The notes under the pieces were generated by a model. It did no database searches. It worked only from the letters and a program-made list of their open reading frames with translations, and was not told the origin of the DNA. DNA of 64,000 nt from CAYRXM01 sp964449465 (GTDB lineage Bacteria; Chloroflexota; Anaerolineae; JAFGEY01), in NCBI GenBank assembly GCA_964449465.1, contig CAYVBK010000003.1, positions 1 through 64,000 on the forward strand, read 5' to 3'. Positions 24,751 through 34,177 of this stretch are shown here, one piece after another. The first letter of the stretch is position 1, and each line of letters begins with the position of its first letter. The position numbers were made by a program, and so were the translations under genes.

Positions 24751-25073
24751 CTTGTCTCCTTGTTTGTCTTGATCAAAAGCTTTTGGCTCGCTCATTTTTT
24801 ATGGATATATAAAAACATTTTGGATTAAAAACGGTTTTTTTATGAACTGCCGTCTGAAAAAGGACTGATGCCCTTTTCACTGTAGGGGGCTGCGCCCACC
24901 CAGACCCCCCAAAAGCCGCCCACATTCTGTCGGCAGGGGCTGAAAACCAGGCCAAGTCGTTCCGATGTCTGGCTATGGCCCTTGCCTGGTCTGCGACGAC
25001 AGAAAACACCCCGATTTTCGGGGGGTTCGGGGGGGCAAGCACCCCCGACGGGGTATGTCAAGAGGCTGTCCCC

Positions 25074-25109
25074 TTGGCATAAAAAGCTATGTTGGCATAA
25101 AAAGCTATG
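25074..25109. repeat. 18-bp tandem duplication
   Basis: TTGGCATAAAAAGCTATG occurs twice head to tail, in non-coding DNA. The unit length equals that of the copZ duplication. Confidence 0.9.
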
Positions 25110-25281
25110 GTCAAATATGATCGGGCAATTTCAAGAACTCGAAAAAAAATGAGCGAACCGCAAGTAAAAGAGTGTTGCACACCCACATGCGGCATTACGG
25201 GGACGTGGGCGTCCCCTGCTCCGCAGCGGTGTGCGAAAATCGCACATCATGACTACCGGGATTGAAAAACTGGGACCTGCG

Positions 25282-25318
25282 CCAACCGTTGGTTTCGACA
25301 AGCTCAACCAACGGTTGG
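25282..25318. repeat. Covarying-stem hairpin with TCGACAAGCTC loop
   Basis: CCAACCGTTGGTT and AACCAACGGTTGG form a perfect 13-bp stem around an 11-base loop. The inner GGTT/AACC is shared with sister hairpins; the outer stem is not, yet is fully complementary. Confidence 0.8.
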
Positions 25319-25406
25319 GTACGAACAGACTTACCCGGCCAATGCAAGTCTTGTCCATATTACTTGAATTTCGGGCAAAAAACAAGTCGAGGCAACATCT
25401 TCTGGC

Positions 25407-25435
25407 TTGACAAGAATCGTTGGATGGGGTATGAT
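25407..25435 (+). promoter_or_regulatory. Promoter of the FtsX-type permease
   Basis: TTGACA, 17 bases, TATGAT, 34 bases upstream of the ATG. Confidence 0.8.
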
Positions 25436-25469
25436 GGCGGCTTGCATTGACTAGAACAGAGGAGGTGTT

Positions 25470-28277
25470 ATGCTATTTATTGCCTTCAAAAGATTGACCA
25501 ATCGCCCACTGCTCACGCTGCTCTCTATTCTGGGAGCCACATTGTCGGTGGGGTTGGTGGTCAGCATTCCCATTTTTGCCAAAGCCGTAAGCTTTGTGAT
25601 GCTCCAGGAGCAGTTGGACAAGATCGCGGCGCAGAGCCGCCGCCCTCCTTTTTCGATCCACTTTTACGTGTTGCCCCAGGGACAGTATCCCCTCTCGATG
25701 GAACGGGCCAGGGAATGGCAGGAGGGCATTGCCCAAACCCTGGTCAACGAGATCGGCGTCCCTCTTTTGGCGGCCTCACGTCAGATGGAAACCACTGGCC
25801 TGGTCTTGCGCACCCGCGAGAGTGACACATTTTATGGCCGCCCCAATACCATCTTGCTCAAAGACACCAACCTGACCATCCTGCCCGGTATCGAATCGCG
25901 CATCACCATCGTGCAGGGTGAGCCGATGGAAAACAGCGTGTCTACCAATGACCTGAACATCTGGCTGCATAAAACATTGCTGGATGAGATCGGCCTGGAA
26001 CCGGGTGAGTTGGTCGAAATCCGCGATCTGCGACGTGGCCTGACCATCCCAGTGCGCGTTGCCGGGGCATGGAAGGCTACCAATCCCCAGGATGTTTTTT
26101 GGTTTTCCAACCCCGACATGAGCTTGCGCCGATCTATGCTGGTTACCGAAGCCGACTATGCCAATCTGGTTGAAAAGGCATCCGAGGAACAGTTGGGTTT
26201 TGCCTCGTGGTACTTTATCCTGGATCAAAGCAAACTCTCTTCAGAGCGGATGCAAGATTACGCCAACGGCATCCGCAGTGCCATGAAATTGATCGCCAAA
26301 TACATCCCCGATCCGCGCATGGACAGTTCGCCACTAAGCGCACTAGACAATGCTCTGGATCGCGAGGCCGACCTGACCGTGTTGATGTTTGTGTTCAGCG
26401 TGCCGGTGATGGGCTTTTTGCTCTACTTTTTAACCCTGCTTTCCTCCATCACCATCCGCTGGCAGCAGCGCGAGACGGCGGTGATGGTCAGCCGGGGCAT
26501 GCGGCGGAGCCAGTTGCTCGTCGTCAGCCTGATCGAAGCACTGGTCATTATCGGGGCCGGCATCGGCCTGGGCTTTTTTGTGGGCATCCAACTCGCCAGC
26601 GCTATGGGCTATACCGAGAGCTTTATGCGCTTTACCTGGCGAGAGCCGTTGCCCGTATCGCTCAACACGTTCAACCTGCCCATGCTGCTGGCCGCCATCA
26701 GCGCGGCCCTGCTGGCGCGATTGTGGCCGATCTTTCAAGCCACCCGCACCAGCGTGGTGTCACACGAACGCGCCCGCGCCCGCGCCCCGCAAAAACCCTT
26801 TTGGCAGCGATTTTACCTCGACCTGATTTTGCTTGTCCCGCTGGCCTATGCCTACCGCCAACTGGTCGCTCAGGGCACTTTGGTGCCGCAGGCTTTGAGC
26901 GGCGAAGGCGGGCTGGGCCAAGACCCGCTGCTCTTTCTAGTGCCGGCTCTATTCACACTGAATATTTCGCTGATCCTGGTGCGCATCTTTCCCATCTTGA
27001 TGCGCCTGGGCGACTGGCTCAGCGCGCTAGGGCGCGACGCTACCTTGTACCTGGCGTTCCGCCAACTGGCCCGCCAGAGCAGCCAGTACACCAGCGCGCT
27101 GTTGCTGGTGATTACATCGCTGGGACTGGGTGCATTTATGGCTTCGATGGCGGTCAGCCTGGACCAATGGCTGCTAGACCAGGTGTATTATGCAGTTGGC
27201 TCGGATGTGCTGCTCAAGCAAACGATCAACCCCGATGACGCCGAGTCGGGGGTGATGCCAACCGAGGGGGCGTGGATCTTGCCGCCCGATAGCTATGAAG
27301 ACGTCCCCGGCATTCTCTATGCCTCTCGCGTGGGCATGTATGCCGCATCCATTTCGCTCAATGACCGGCAAACCTTGCGTGGCCTCTTTTTGGGCGTTGA
27401 TCGGCTCGACCTGCCCTCGACGCTCTTTTTCCGCTCCGATTTCTCCAATATGTCATTGGGTGGGCTGATGAACCAACTAGCTGCCCGTGAAGACGCCGTG
27501 CTGGTCTCGCGCAAAGTGCTGGAAAGGAGTAAGCGCGAGATCGGTGACAAGATTCCCATCCGCGTCTCGGTGGTTGATGTAGCTTTGAACACTCAATTCA
27601 CCATTGCCGGCATTTATGACTATTTCCCCACCGTATACGAGACAGACCGGACGGCAGTGATCGGCAACCTGGATTTTCTGTTCGACCAGGCCGGCGGCAC
27701 TGCGTTGCACGATCTGTGGCTCAAGACCGATCCGACCTTCGAGCGCAAAAGCATGACCGATGCAATTGAGGGTATGGGCGTCTATATCTCACGCTGGGTT
27801 GACGCCCGTGAAGAGATCGAGATCGAAAAGGCCAAAGTGGAACGCATCGGCATCTTTGGCACGCTGACCATCGGCTTTTTGGCTGCGGCGATCCTGTCCG
27901 GCATCGGCCTGTTGATCTATAATTACGCTTCGCTGCAAGAACGGTTGTTCCGTTTCACCATTCTGCGGGCAGTCGGGCTTTCCTTGCTCCAGGTCATCTC
28001 GCAGGTCTCTATTGAATATATGGTGCTGATGGTCTATAGCGTGCTGGGCGGCGCGGCCATCGGCATTTGGGCCTCCAGGCTGTTCATTCCCTTTTTCCAG
28101 GCTGCCGATATGAATGTGCTGCGCCCGCCGACCATGATCCCCTTGATCGCCTGGGAAGACATTATGCGCATCTCGGCCGTCTTTACCGTGGTGTTGATCC
28201 TGGCTCAAATCGCTGTCATTTCGGCGGCGCTGCGCAAGGGTGTGTTCCAGGCCCTGCGCATCGGCGACCAGGAATAA
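25470..28277 (+). CDS. Large FtsX/MacB-type permease
   Basis: A 935-residue membrane protein in the FtsX-like permease family. A helix near residues 15-40 anchors the N-terminus, followed by a large outer domain, four helices in the middle (about 310-430), a second outer domain, and three C-terminal helices (about 795-930, including IGFLAAAILSGIGLLIYNY). The layout is two FtsX-like units in one chain. Known: relatives such as LolC/E and MacB work with an ABC ATPase to move lipoproteins or drugs; no ATPase gene is adjacent, so the partner is elsewhere. It has its own promoter, an AGGAGGTG ribosome site, and a terminator after it. Substrate unknown. Confidence 0.85.
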   Translation: MLFIAFKRLTNRPLLTLLSILGATLSVGLVVSIPIFAKAVSFVMLQEQLDKIAAQSRRPPFSIHFYVLPQGQYPLSMERAREWQEGIAQTLVNEIGVPLLAASRQMETTGLVLRTRESDTFYGRPNTILLKDTNLTILPGIESRITIVQGEPMENSVSTNDLNIWLHKTLLDEIGLEPGELVEIRDLRRGLTIPVRVAGAWKATNPQDVFWFSNPDMSLRRSMLVTEADYANLVEKASEEQLGFASWYFILDQSKLSSERMQDYANGIRSAMKLIAKYIPDPRMDSSPLSALDNALDREADLTVLMFVFSVPVMGFLLYFLTLLSSITIRWQQRETAVMVSRGMRRSQLLVVSLIEALVIIGAGIGLGFFVGIQLASAMGYTESFMRFTWREPLPVSLNTFNLPMLLAAISAALLARLWPIFQATRTSVVSHERARARAPQKPFWQRFYLDLILLVPLAYAYRQLVAQGTLVPQALSGEGGLGQDPLLFLVPALFTLNISLILVRIFPILMRLGDWLSALGRDATLYLAFRQLARQSSQYTSALLLVITSLGLGAFMASMAVSLDQWLLDQVYYAVGSDVLLKQTINPDDAESGVMPTEGAWILPPDSYEDVPGILYASRVGMYAASISLNDRQTLRGLFLGVDRLDLPSTLFFRSDFSNMSLGGLMNQLAAREDAVLVSRKVLERSKREIGDKIPIRVSVVDVALNTQFTIAGIYDYFPTVYETDRTAVIGNLDFLFDQAGGTALHDLWLKTDPTFERKSMTDAIEGMGVYISRWVDAREEIEIEKAKVERIGIFGTLTIGFLAAAILSGIGLLIYNYASLQERLFRFTILRAVGLSLLQVISQVSIEYMVLMVYSVLGGAAIGIWASRLFIPFFQAADMNVLRPPTMIPLIAWEDIMRISAVFTVVLILAQIAVISAALRKGVFQALRIGDQE

Positions 28278-28372
28278 GCCCCCTGAAAGCGTGAGGACAC
28301 TGGACAGGCTGAAATGAGCAACGCGTAAACGGCTTTTTTTTTCAGCCAGGCCAGAAACACCGGTGACAATAA

Positions 28373-28412
28373 AACAAGCCCCTTGAGGACCAAAAACCTC
28401 AAGGGGCTTGTT
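28373..28412. terminator. Bidirectional terminator between convergent genes
   Basis: AACAAGCCCCTTGAGG and CCTCAAGGGGCTTGTT form a 16-bp perfect stem, with an 8-base loop, A residues before and T residues after. It serves the permease on the plus strand and dnaE on the minus strand. Confidence 0.93.
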
Positions 28413-28432
28413 TTTCAACACAATGCCCGACA

Positions 28433-31400
28433 CTATGCCACCTGGAGTGCGCCTGCTCCCAGCAGCCCTTCCAGCGAGCGAGCCAGTTCTGCCGTATGGG
28501 CCACGCGGCGCGGGTACTCGATTTCAACGCGATAATGCCCATTGATCACCACAAACGAGCAGGCCAGTTCGCCGGGCTGCCGCTCAAGCTGCTCACACAC
28601 GCGGTTCAACAGGCTCAGGTCAGCCTGATTGTCAGATGTGCGGCGCAGGGTCAGAGTCAGGTGATGCGGCGGCGCGCTCGCGGGCCGGGGTCTGGCCGAC
28701 ACACTCTCCGGCGGCGGACTGACCGGCGGTAAAACGGCCGGCTGCGGCCGCGCTCCTCCGGCCGGTGTCTCTTCATCGGGCAGATATATTTGGGGGATCC
28801 GGACCTCTATCGAATCGGCCAGAATCTTGGGATCGCCCTGATTGGCATCTACTTTGCCGCGCACGATGATGATCTTGTCAGGCTGAAGCATATCGCGATT
28901 GGTGACATAGAGGCGCGGAAACACCACTACCTCAACCCCACCCTGAATATCCTCGATATACACAAAGGCCATCGGATCGCCTTTTTTAGTGTTGATCTGG
29001 CGCACCGACTGGATCTGGCCGGCCAGCACCACATTCTGGTCGTGCCTGTCTTCGGTGATCTCGTCGCAGAAACAAGTGATTACTTGCTGCCAATCCGCCT
29101 CGACCCGCGACATGGGATGAGCCGAGATGTAAAAGCCCACCAGCTCCTTTTCCCAGGCCAGCTTTTCTTTATGTTCGGTGGATTTATCCAGAGCCGGCAA
29201 AGCAATGGTCGAAGCAGCGCTGGCCGCCTGCGCCTGCCCGCCCCACAGGTCAAACATACTCATCTGCCCCACCTCTTGAGCGTGATGCACCTGGCTGCTG
29301 ACGGCCATCATCTGGTCAACGGCGGCCAGCAATTGCCCCCGGTCGCCAAAGCAGTCCAACGCGCCCACTTTGATCAGACATTCGATCACCCGGCGGTTGA
29401 GTTTGCGCAAATCTACCCGCTCGCAAAAATCGTCCAGGCTGACAAAAGGCCCCTTTTCATGGCGGGCGCGAATGATCTCTTGCACGGCGGCTTCACCCAC
29501 ATTTTTGATGCCGCCCAGCCCAAAACGGATGGCTCCACTGCTGAGCTGACAGGCCGTCTCCACGCGCCGATCCGACTCGGTGGACAGCGCATCTTGAATG
29601 ATAAAATCCATTTCGCTGAAATTAACGTCGGGAGGCAGCACCCGGATGCCCAAACGGCGGCACTCGGCCAAAAAGAGTGACACCTTGGCCGTGTCGTTCT
29701 TTTCCACCGTAAGCAGAGCGGCCATGTATTCCACCGGATACCTGGCCTTGAGGTAGGCCGTTTGACAGGTGATCATGGCATAATCGGCAGCATGGCTCTT
29801 GTTAAACCCGTAATCGGCAAAATACTCGATGCTGGCATAAATCTCGTCGGCCTTGTCGCCGGGGATGCCGTTGGCCTCGCAGCCCTGTCGAAATTTGACC
29901 TTGTGCTCGGCAATGATAGACTCTTTTTTCTTGGAAATAGCCCGCCGCACCGTATCAGCGGCGCCGCCCGAATAGCCGGCCAGGTCGCGCATGATCCGCA
30001 AAATTTGCTCTTGATACACAATGATGCCATAAGTTTCTTGCAGGATCGGTTCGAGGGCGGGATGAATATACTCGACTTTTTCTTCGCCATGCTTGCGTTT
30101 GCAATACGTCTCGATAAACTGCATCGGGCCGGGGCGATAGAGGGCCACCACCGCCGTAATGTCTTCCATGCAGGTAGGCCGCATCTGGGTCAGCGTCTTT
30201 TTCATGCCCTCGCTTTCCACCTGAAACACCCCCACCACCTCGCCGTTGGTCAGCAGGTCAAAGATGCACGGCTCGTTGACGGGGATATTGTCCAGATCAA
30301 AGCGAATATGATGCCGCTGCTCGATCAATTCGGCGGCCTTGCGCATCTGGGTGAGGGTGGCCAGCCCCAAAAAGTCGAGCTTGAGCAGGCCGATGCTTTC
30401 AATGATACTCATGGGAAACTGGGTGACGGCCATGTCGCTGTCGCCTTTGGGCGCCCGCGCCAGAGGAATGTACTCTACCAGCGGCTTGTCGGTGATGACC
30501 ACACCGGCCGCATGGACGCTGGCATGGCGCGACACACCCTCGACCTTGAAGGCCATATCCACCAGTTCCTTGACGTAATCTTGCGAGTCGTACAGAGCTT
30601 TGAAATCGGGGTTCTCAAAGGCATCTTTGAGATGAACTTTGGGGCCGCTGGGCACCAGCTTGGCGATGCGATCCACCTCATCGAGCGGAATGCCCAGGGC
30701 GCGCCCCACATCGCGCACGGCGGCGCGAGCGCCCAACGTTCCAAAGGTAATGATGTTGGCCACCTTGTCGGCGCCGTATTTGGCGCGGGTGTACTCGATC
30801 AACTCCTGGCGGCGGTCGTCAGGATAGTCAATGTCCACATCGGGCATGGTCACGCGCTCTGGGTTGAGAAACCGCTCAAAGATCAGGTTGTGCGGCAGCG
30901 GATCGAGGCGGGTGATGCCCAGACAAAAAGCCGCCACCGAGCCGGCCCCCGAACCGCGCACATTCCACCAGATATCGCGCTGACGGGCGTTTTCACACAA
31001 ATCCCACAAGATGAGGAAATAGGTATCAAAGCCCATCTGATGGATGACGCTCAGTTCATAATTGAGGCGTTCCCACATGGCCGGCGTCGCGTTGGGGTAG
31101 CGCTGTCGAAAGCCCTGCTCGGCCAGACGGCGCAAAAACGTTTCCGGCGTATCGCCCTCTGGCACCGGAAAGACAGGCAGGTGATAGCCGTCGCTCTCCA
31201 CATCCACATTGCAGCGTTCGGCAATGCGCAGGGTGTTTTCCAGAGCGTCGGGCCATTCGGGAAACATAGCCGCCATTTCAGCGGCACTCTTGAGATAATA
31301 CTCGTTGTCGGTCATGCGCATACGGTCCTGCTCGGCGCGCGTTTTGCCGGTTTGAATGCACAACAAAATATCTTGGGCATCGGCGTCTTGGGCATCAATG

Positions 31401-32029
31401 TAATGGGCGTCATTGGTCGCCACCAGGCCGATGTTCAATTCGCGGGCCAGCGCCACCAGGCGGCGGTTCAACTCGTCCGATTCGGGAATGCCGGGGTGTT
31501 TTTGAATTTCGATGAAAAAATGGTCCGGCCCCATCACCTCGCGATACCACAATGCCGCCTGACGCGCCTGATCGTACTGCTCGTTCAGGAGCAGCGAGGG
31601 CACCTCGCCGGCCATGCACGCAGTCAGGGCGATCAAGCCCTGCGCATGTGCTGCCAGAAAGGGCTTGTCTATGCGCGGCTTGTAGTAAAAACCTTCCAGT
31701 TGAGAGGCAGTGGCGATGCGCAGCAAGTTGCCATAGCCCACCTGATTCTCGGCCAGCAAGACCAGGTGAAAGGGGCTTTTGTCTTTTTGCGGGTCACGGT
31801 CGGTCATGCGGCGCGGGGCCATATAGGTCTCCAGGCCGATGAGGGGGTTGACATTGACCGCCTTGCAAGCGCGAGCAAAATCTACCATACCGTACATAAC
31901 GCCATGATCGGTGAGAGCAATGGCCGGCATGCCCAGTTCTTTGGCCCGACGGGCCAGCCCCTTGATGCGGCTGAGACCATCCAGCAGAGAATACTCGCTA
32001 TGAACGTGCAAATGAACAAAATTGGACAT
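28433..32029 (-). CDS. dnaE: DNA polymerase III alpha subunit
   Basis: A 1198-residue replicative polymerase (C family). The N-terminal PHP domain keeps the metal-binding start HLHVHSEYS (His6, 8, 10) and LTDHGVMYG, suggesting an active PHP domain. The palm has the catalytic Asp pair Asp397 and Asp399 in PDVDIDYPDD, and LDFLGLATL in the position of the third acidic residue. A helix-hairpin-helix region, an OB fold (GQIQSVRQINTKKGDPM) and a long C-terminal tail follow. Length is usual for DnaE. The gene is 32 bases after the DUF4276 gene, on the same strand, so it may be transcribed from the upstream promoter. It is not PolC, as no 3'-5' exonuclease insertion is present. Confidence 0.97.
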   Translation of the reverse strand: MSNFVHLHVHSEYSLLDGLSRIKGLARRAKELGMPAIALTDHGVMYGMVDFARACKAVNVNPLIGLETYMAPRRMTDRDPQKDKSPFHLVLLAENQVGYGNLLRIATASQLEGFYYKPRIDKPFLAAHAQGLIALTACMAGEVPSLLLNEQYDQARQAALWYREVMGPDHFFIEIQKHPGIPESDELNRRLVALARELNIGLVATNDAHYIDAQDADAQDILLCIQTGKTRAEQDRMRMTDNEYYLKSAAEMAAMFPEWPDALENTLRIAERCNVDVESDGYHLPVFPVPEGDTPETFLRRLAEQGFRQRYPNATPAMWERLNYELSVIHQMGFDTYFLILWDLCENARQRDIWWNVRGSGAGSVAAFCLGITRLDPLPHNLIFERFLNPERVTMPDVDIDYPDDRRQELIEYTRAKYGADKVANIITFGTLGARAAVRDVGRALGIPLDEVDRIAKLVPSGPKVHLKDAFENPDFKALYDSQDYVKELVDMAFKVEGVSRHASVHAAGVVITDKPLVEYIPLARAPKGDSDMAVTQFPMSIIESIGLLKLDFLGLATLTQMRKAAELIEQRHHIRFDLDNIPVNEPCIFDLLTNGEVVGVFQVESEGMKKTLTQMRPTCMEDITAVVALYRPGPMQFIETYCKRKHGEEKVEYIHPALEPILQETYGIIVYQEQILRIMRDLAGYSGGAADTVRRAISKKKESIIAEHKVKFRQGCEANGIPGDKADEIYASIEYFADYGFNKSHAADYAMITCQTAYLKARYPVEYMAALLTVEKNDTAKVSLFLAECRRLGIRVLPPDVNFSEMDFIIQDALSTESDRRVETACQLSSGAIRFGLGGIKNVGEAAVQEIIRARHEKGPFVSLDDFCERVDLRKLNRRVIECLIKVGALDCFGDRGQLLAAVDQMMAVSSQVHHAQEVGQMSMFDLWGGQAQAASAASTIALPALDKSTEHKEKLAWEKELVGFYISAHPMSRVEADWQQVITCFCDEITEDRHDQNVVLAGQIQSVRQINTKKGDPMAFVYIEDIQGGVEVVVFPRLYVTNRDMLQPDKIIIVRGKVDANQGDPKILADSIEVRIPQIYLPDEETPAGGARPQPAVLPPVSPPPESVSARPRPASAPPHHLTLTLRRTSDNQADLSLLNRVCEQLERQPGELACSFVVINGHYRVEIEYPRRVAHTAELARSLEGLLGAGALQVA

Positions 32030-32061
32030 AAAAGTCTCTTTCTATGCGGCGAGGAGTTGGA

Positions 32062-32709
32062 TCAGCGGCAACACAGCCGACGCAGACGGTCTCGAAAATA
32101 GATAAAACTCGGTGAGAGATTGCTTTCCACATCCATAAACGGAGTCATTTTGGCAGCCCATATACTTTTTTCTTGCCCTACTGCCTGCCAACCCTGCCTG
32201 GCCAAATTTTGACTGCCTCTGGGAAATATCACATCGGCCAATTCTTCCCATGTGCCACGAATTTCTTTGTTGCCTAAAATCTCGCTTCGTGCATGTGGAA
32301 AAGCCGCCTTGATTGCCGCACGATCGCCCAGATACCACGCCTCGATCTCTTGAATGGTGATGCAAAACAGAGTTTCAGGGTGTATGACGCAGCGATCAAG
32401 CAGGGCGAGCAATTCTTGTCGAAACAGATGCAAGCAGCGACTGTCTAGATCACAAATCACCACCAAAAACGCGGGACAGTTTGGAGGATAGGAGGCCAGC
32501 GTGCGTCCATACCCTTGAATGAGTTTCGGAAGTTGATCAAGCAGGATGCGCTTTTGCGGATCTGACTTGGGTTTTAGCCCTTGGGGAATTCGCCCGATGC
32601 CCTTGTAAGCATGCACCTTGAAAGTATGTTCAACGCCGATAATTTTCGGCACCAACGCATCTAACATCATCTTGCCAGATTGATCTTCTACCAGGATCTC
32701 AAAATGCAT
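32062..32709 (-). CDS. DUF4276-like (TOPRIM-like) protein
   Basis: A 215-residue cytoplasmic protein resembling the DUF4276 family. The family shows an acidic residue after the first strand (Glu8 in LVEDQS), a DxD pair (Asp87 and Asp89 in VICDLDSR) and the motif EIEAW (Glu121, Glu123) with a nearby Asp129. These fit the acidic arrangement of TOPRIM folds, which bind Mg2+ and cut or join DNA. Known: DUF4276 genes are often beside AAA ATPase genes, as here (48-base gap). Inferred: the protein is the effector and the ATPase the sensor of a two-gene defence unit. Nuclease activity is not shown. Assignment is by eye. Confidence 0.65.
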   Translation of the reverse strand: MHFEILVEDQSGKMMLDALVPKIIGVEHTFKVHAYKGIGRIPQGLKPKSDPQKRILLDQLPKLIQGYGRTLASYPPNCPAFLVVICDLDSRCLHLFRQELLALLDRCVIHPETLFCITIQEIEAWYLGDRAAIKAAFPHARSEILGNKEIRGTWEELADVIFPRGSQNLARQGWQAVGQEKSIWAAKMTPFMDVESNLSPSFIYFRDRLRRLCCR

Positions 32710-32757
32710 CTCTTGTCTCCGCTCAACTTTGTCCGGTTGACCTGGCTATTGCAACCG

Positions 32758-34044
32758 CTACTTTTGATCAAGGTAATCACTATACCACAACCCTCCCAAA
32801 GGCAGACCCTCGCTGACCAAATTCTGGACAATGGGATCCTCACTGGCTCGATGAGCAGTCGCAAAACCATCTGATCCCTTTTCCAACACCCAAACCTCTT
32901 CTGGCTGCAAGGCATCCACAAAATAAGGTTGATGCGTCGTAACAAAAATTTGAGTGCTGTTCCTACCTTGCCCGGCATGCGCGCGAAACTCGAGCGCCAA
33001 AGTCTCTAGCAGCTTGTGATACAGACCATTTTCCGGTTCCTCGATGCACAAAAAGGGTGGGGGTGACGGGTCTTCTAACATCAAGAGATAAGCAAACACT
33101 TTGAGAGTGCCATCTGACATTTGTTGAGCATAAAAAGGATCCCGAAAGCCAATGTCGTTGAAACAGAGCAGCAATCGGCCATCGGGGCTTTTCATTGTAC
33201 TGATCCGGTCTATACCGGGAATACGGCGCGCGATCTTGTCCAGAATAGACTGGAATCTGGAGGGGTGTTCCCGTTCCATAAACTGCACCACATTGCTTAA
33301 ATTATCTCCATGCACATTCAAATGTTTTTGTGGACCTGCCAGGGGTAAACCGCGAGCTGCATCAGGTGTAAAGTAGCTCAGATACCAGCCCTCGATAAAT
33401 TGGCGAAATGCCGCGATACGAGAGTGCTGCTTGAGTGCGCCCAAAGTAGCGATACCCAGCCTGCGCTTGTCACTCAGCTCAACCAACTCGGTCTCACGGC
33501 TCTCCTCGCCCAGAGTGCCCTTTTGGATGCTCTCCATCAGGCTCGCCAAATCAAACCTTTCCTCGTCAACCTGCTGTCCGGCAAAATCGCCTTTCCAGGC
33601 CACGCCCCTACCTTCATCCAATATCAAAAAAGAAAAAGGGCGCCCCCGACTCTGCCCTCTACGCCGCTGACGGAGTCGCTCGCGTTTGACGTAGGGCCGT
33701 CCCAATTCATCCAGCATAATAGCCATTTCATACGTGATCGGGCGAGCATTTGTATCTTCCCGGTAATAAATTTCAAACTCGATGATTGGCTCTTGACCTT
33801 GTGAGAGAATGTGCTCAAAGCCGCCTCGCCCCCTGGCATCGCAGGCTTCTTCCACCCCGTTGCGCAGGCAATCGGCTAAAAAGCCAAATGCATCGAAAAG
33901 AGTGCTTTTGCCCGCCCCATTTTTGCCGATCACGGCAGTCATCGGAGCCAAAGGTTGCGCTTGCTGCATATTCCACAACTTGCCCAGTGTCACATCGTGC
34001 AGCACCCGATAATTTTTGACCCTGAAACCCTCAATTTTAGCCAT
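32758..34044 (-). CDS. AAA_21/OLD-type ATPase
   Basis: A 428-residue SMC-like ATPase. Walker A is IGKNGAGKST (Lys46); the mid region has the signature-like QMSDGTLKVF; Walker B is FLCIEEPENGL and the H-loop is TTHQPYF. The insert between Walker A and the signature is a moderate domain rather than a long coiled coil, so it is OLD/AAA_21-like rather than a true SMC. It has no nuclease domain itself; the DUF4276-like gene follows by 48 bases and would provide it. ATG at 34044 was chosen with AAGGG eight bases upstream; a GTG six bases earlier is possible. Related ATPase/TOPRIM pairs, such as the PARIS system (AriA and AriB), are known phage-defence units; this one is not proven. Confidence 0.78.
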   Translation of the reverse strand: MAKIEGFRVKNYRVLHDVTLGKLWNMQQAQPLAPMTAVIGKNGAGKSTLFDAFGFLADCLRNGVEEACDARGRGGFEHILSQGQEPIIEFEIYYREDTNARPITYEMAIMLDELGRPYVKRERLRQRRRGQSRGRPFSFLILDEGRGVAWKGDFAGQQVDEERFDLASLMESIQKGTLGEESRETELVELSDKRRLGIATLGALKQHSRIAAFRQFIEGWYLSYFTPDAARGLPLAGPQKHLNVHGDNLSNVVQFMEREHPSRFQSILDKIARRIPGIDRISTMKSPDGRLLLCFNDIGFRDPFYAQQMSDGTLKVFAYLLMLEDPSPPPFLCIEEPENGLYHKLLETLALEFRAHAGQGRNSTQIFVTTHQPYFVDALQPEEVWVLEKGSDGFATAHRASEDPIVQNLVSEGLPLGGLWYSDYLDQK

Positions 34045-34079
34045 CGCCACTGCCCTTTCCTCAACTCAACGCAATCGAA

Positions 34080-34107
34080 ATTATACCACAAGGCATTGGG
34101 AAATCAA
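34080..34107 (-). promoter_or_regulatory. Promoter of the ATPase/DUF4276 pair
   Basis: On the minus strand, TTGATT, 16 bases, TATAAT, with TGG before the -10 (extended -10). It is 36 bases upstream of the ATPase start. Confidence 0.7.
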
Positions 34108-34119
34108 GGATACCGACAA

Positions 34120-34149
34120 CTGGCATAGAACGCCAAAATCGTTTATAAT
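34120..34149 (+). promoter_or_regulatory. Promoter of the isomerase operon
   Basis: A consensus TATAAT lies 29 bases before the GTG start, with CTGGCA 18 bases upstream as a partial -35. It is divergent from the promoter at 34080-34107. Confidence 0.55.
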
Positions 34150-34177
34150 GCAACCGATTTTTTGAGGAGACACACCT

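Larger units (their letters stand above)
24751..25469. other. 719-bp intergenic region
   Basis: No gene is supported; open frames here are low-complexity Pro/Gly-rich translations of G- and C-runs near 24880-25050. It holds an 18-bp tandem duplication (25074-25109), a perfect hairpin (25282-25318) and a promoter (25407-25435). Confidence 0.6.

Noticed and set aside
25010..25030. A T-loop-like GGTTCGG suggesting a tRNA
   Set aside because: No acceptor or anticodon stem fits around it.
24773..25061. Proline/glycine-rich open frames on the minus strand
   Set aside because: They come from G- and C-runs in intergenic DNA, with no ribosome site or domain.
29762..32101. A 779-codon plus-strand open frame opposite dnaE
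   Set aside because: It is a shadow of dnaE in GC-rich DNA, with no family features, and dnaE on the minus strand is unmistakable.
32758..34044. Gabija or RecF identity for the AAA ATPase
   Set aside because: The gene lacks the GajA nuclease domain and RecF-specific context, and the partner is DUF4276-like rather than a UvrD-like helicase.
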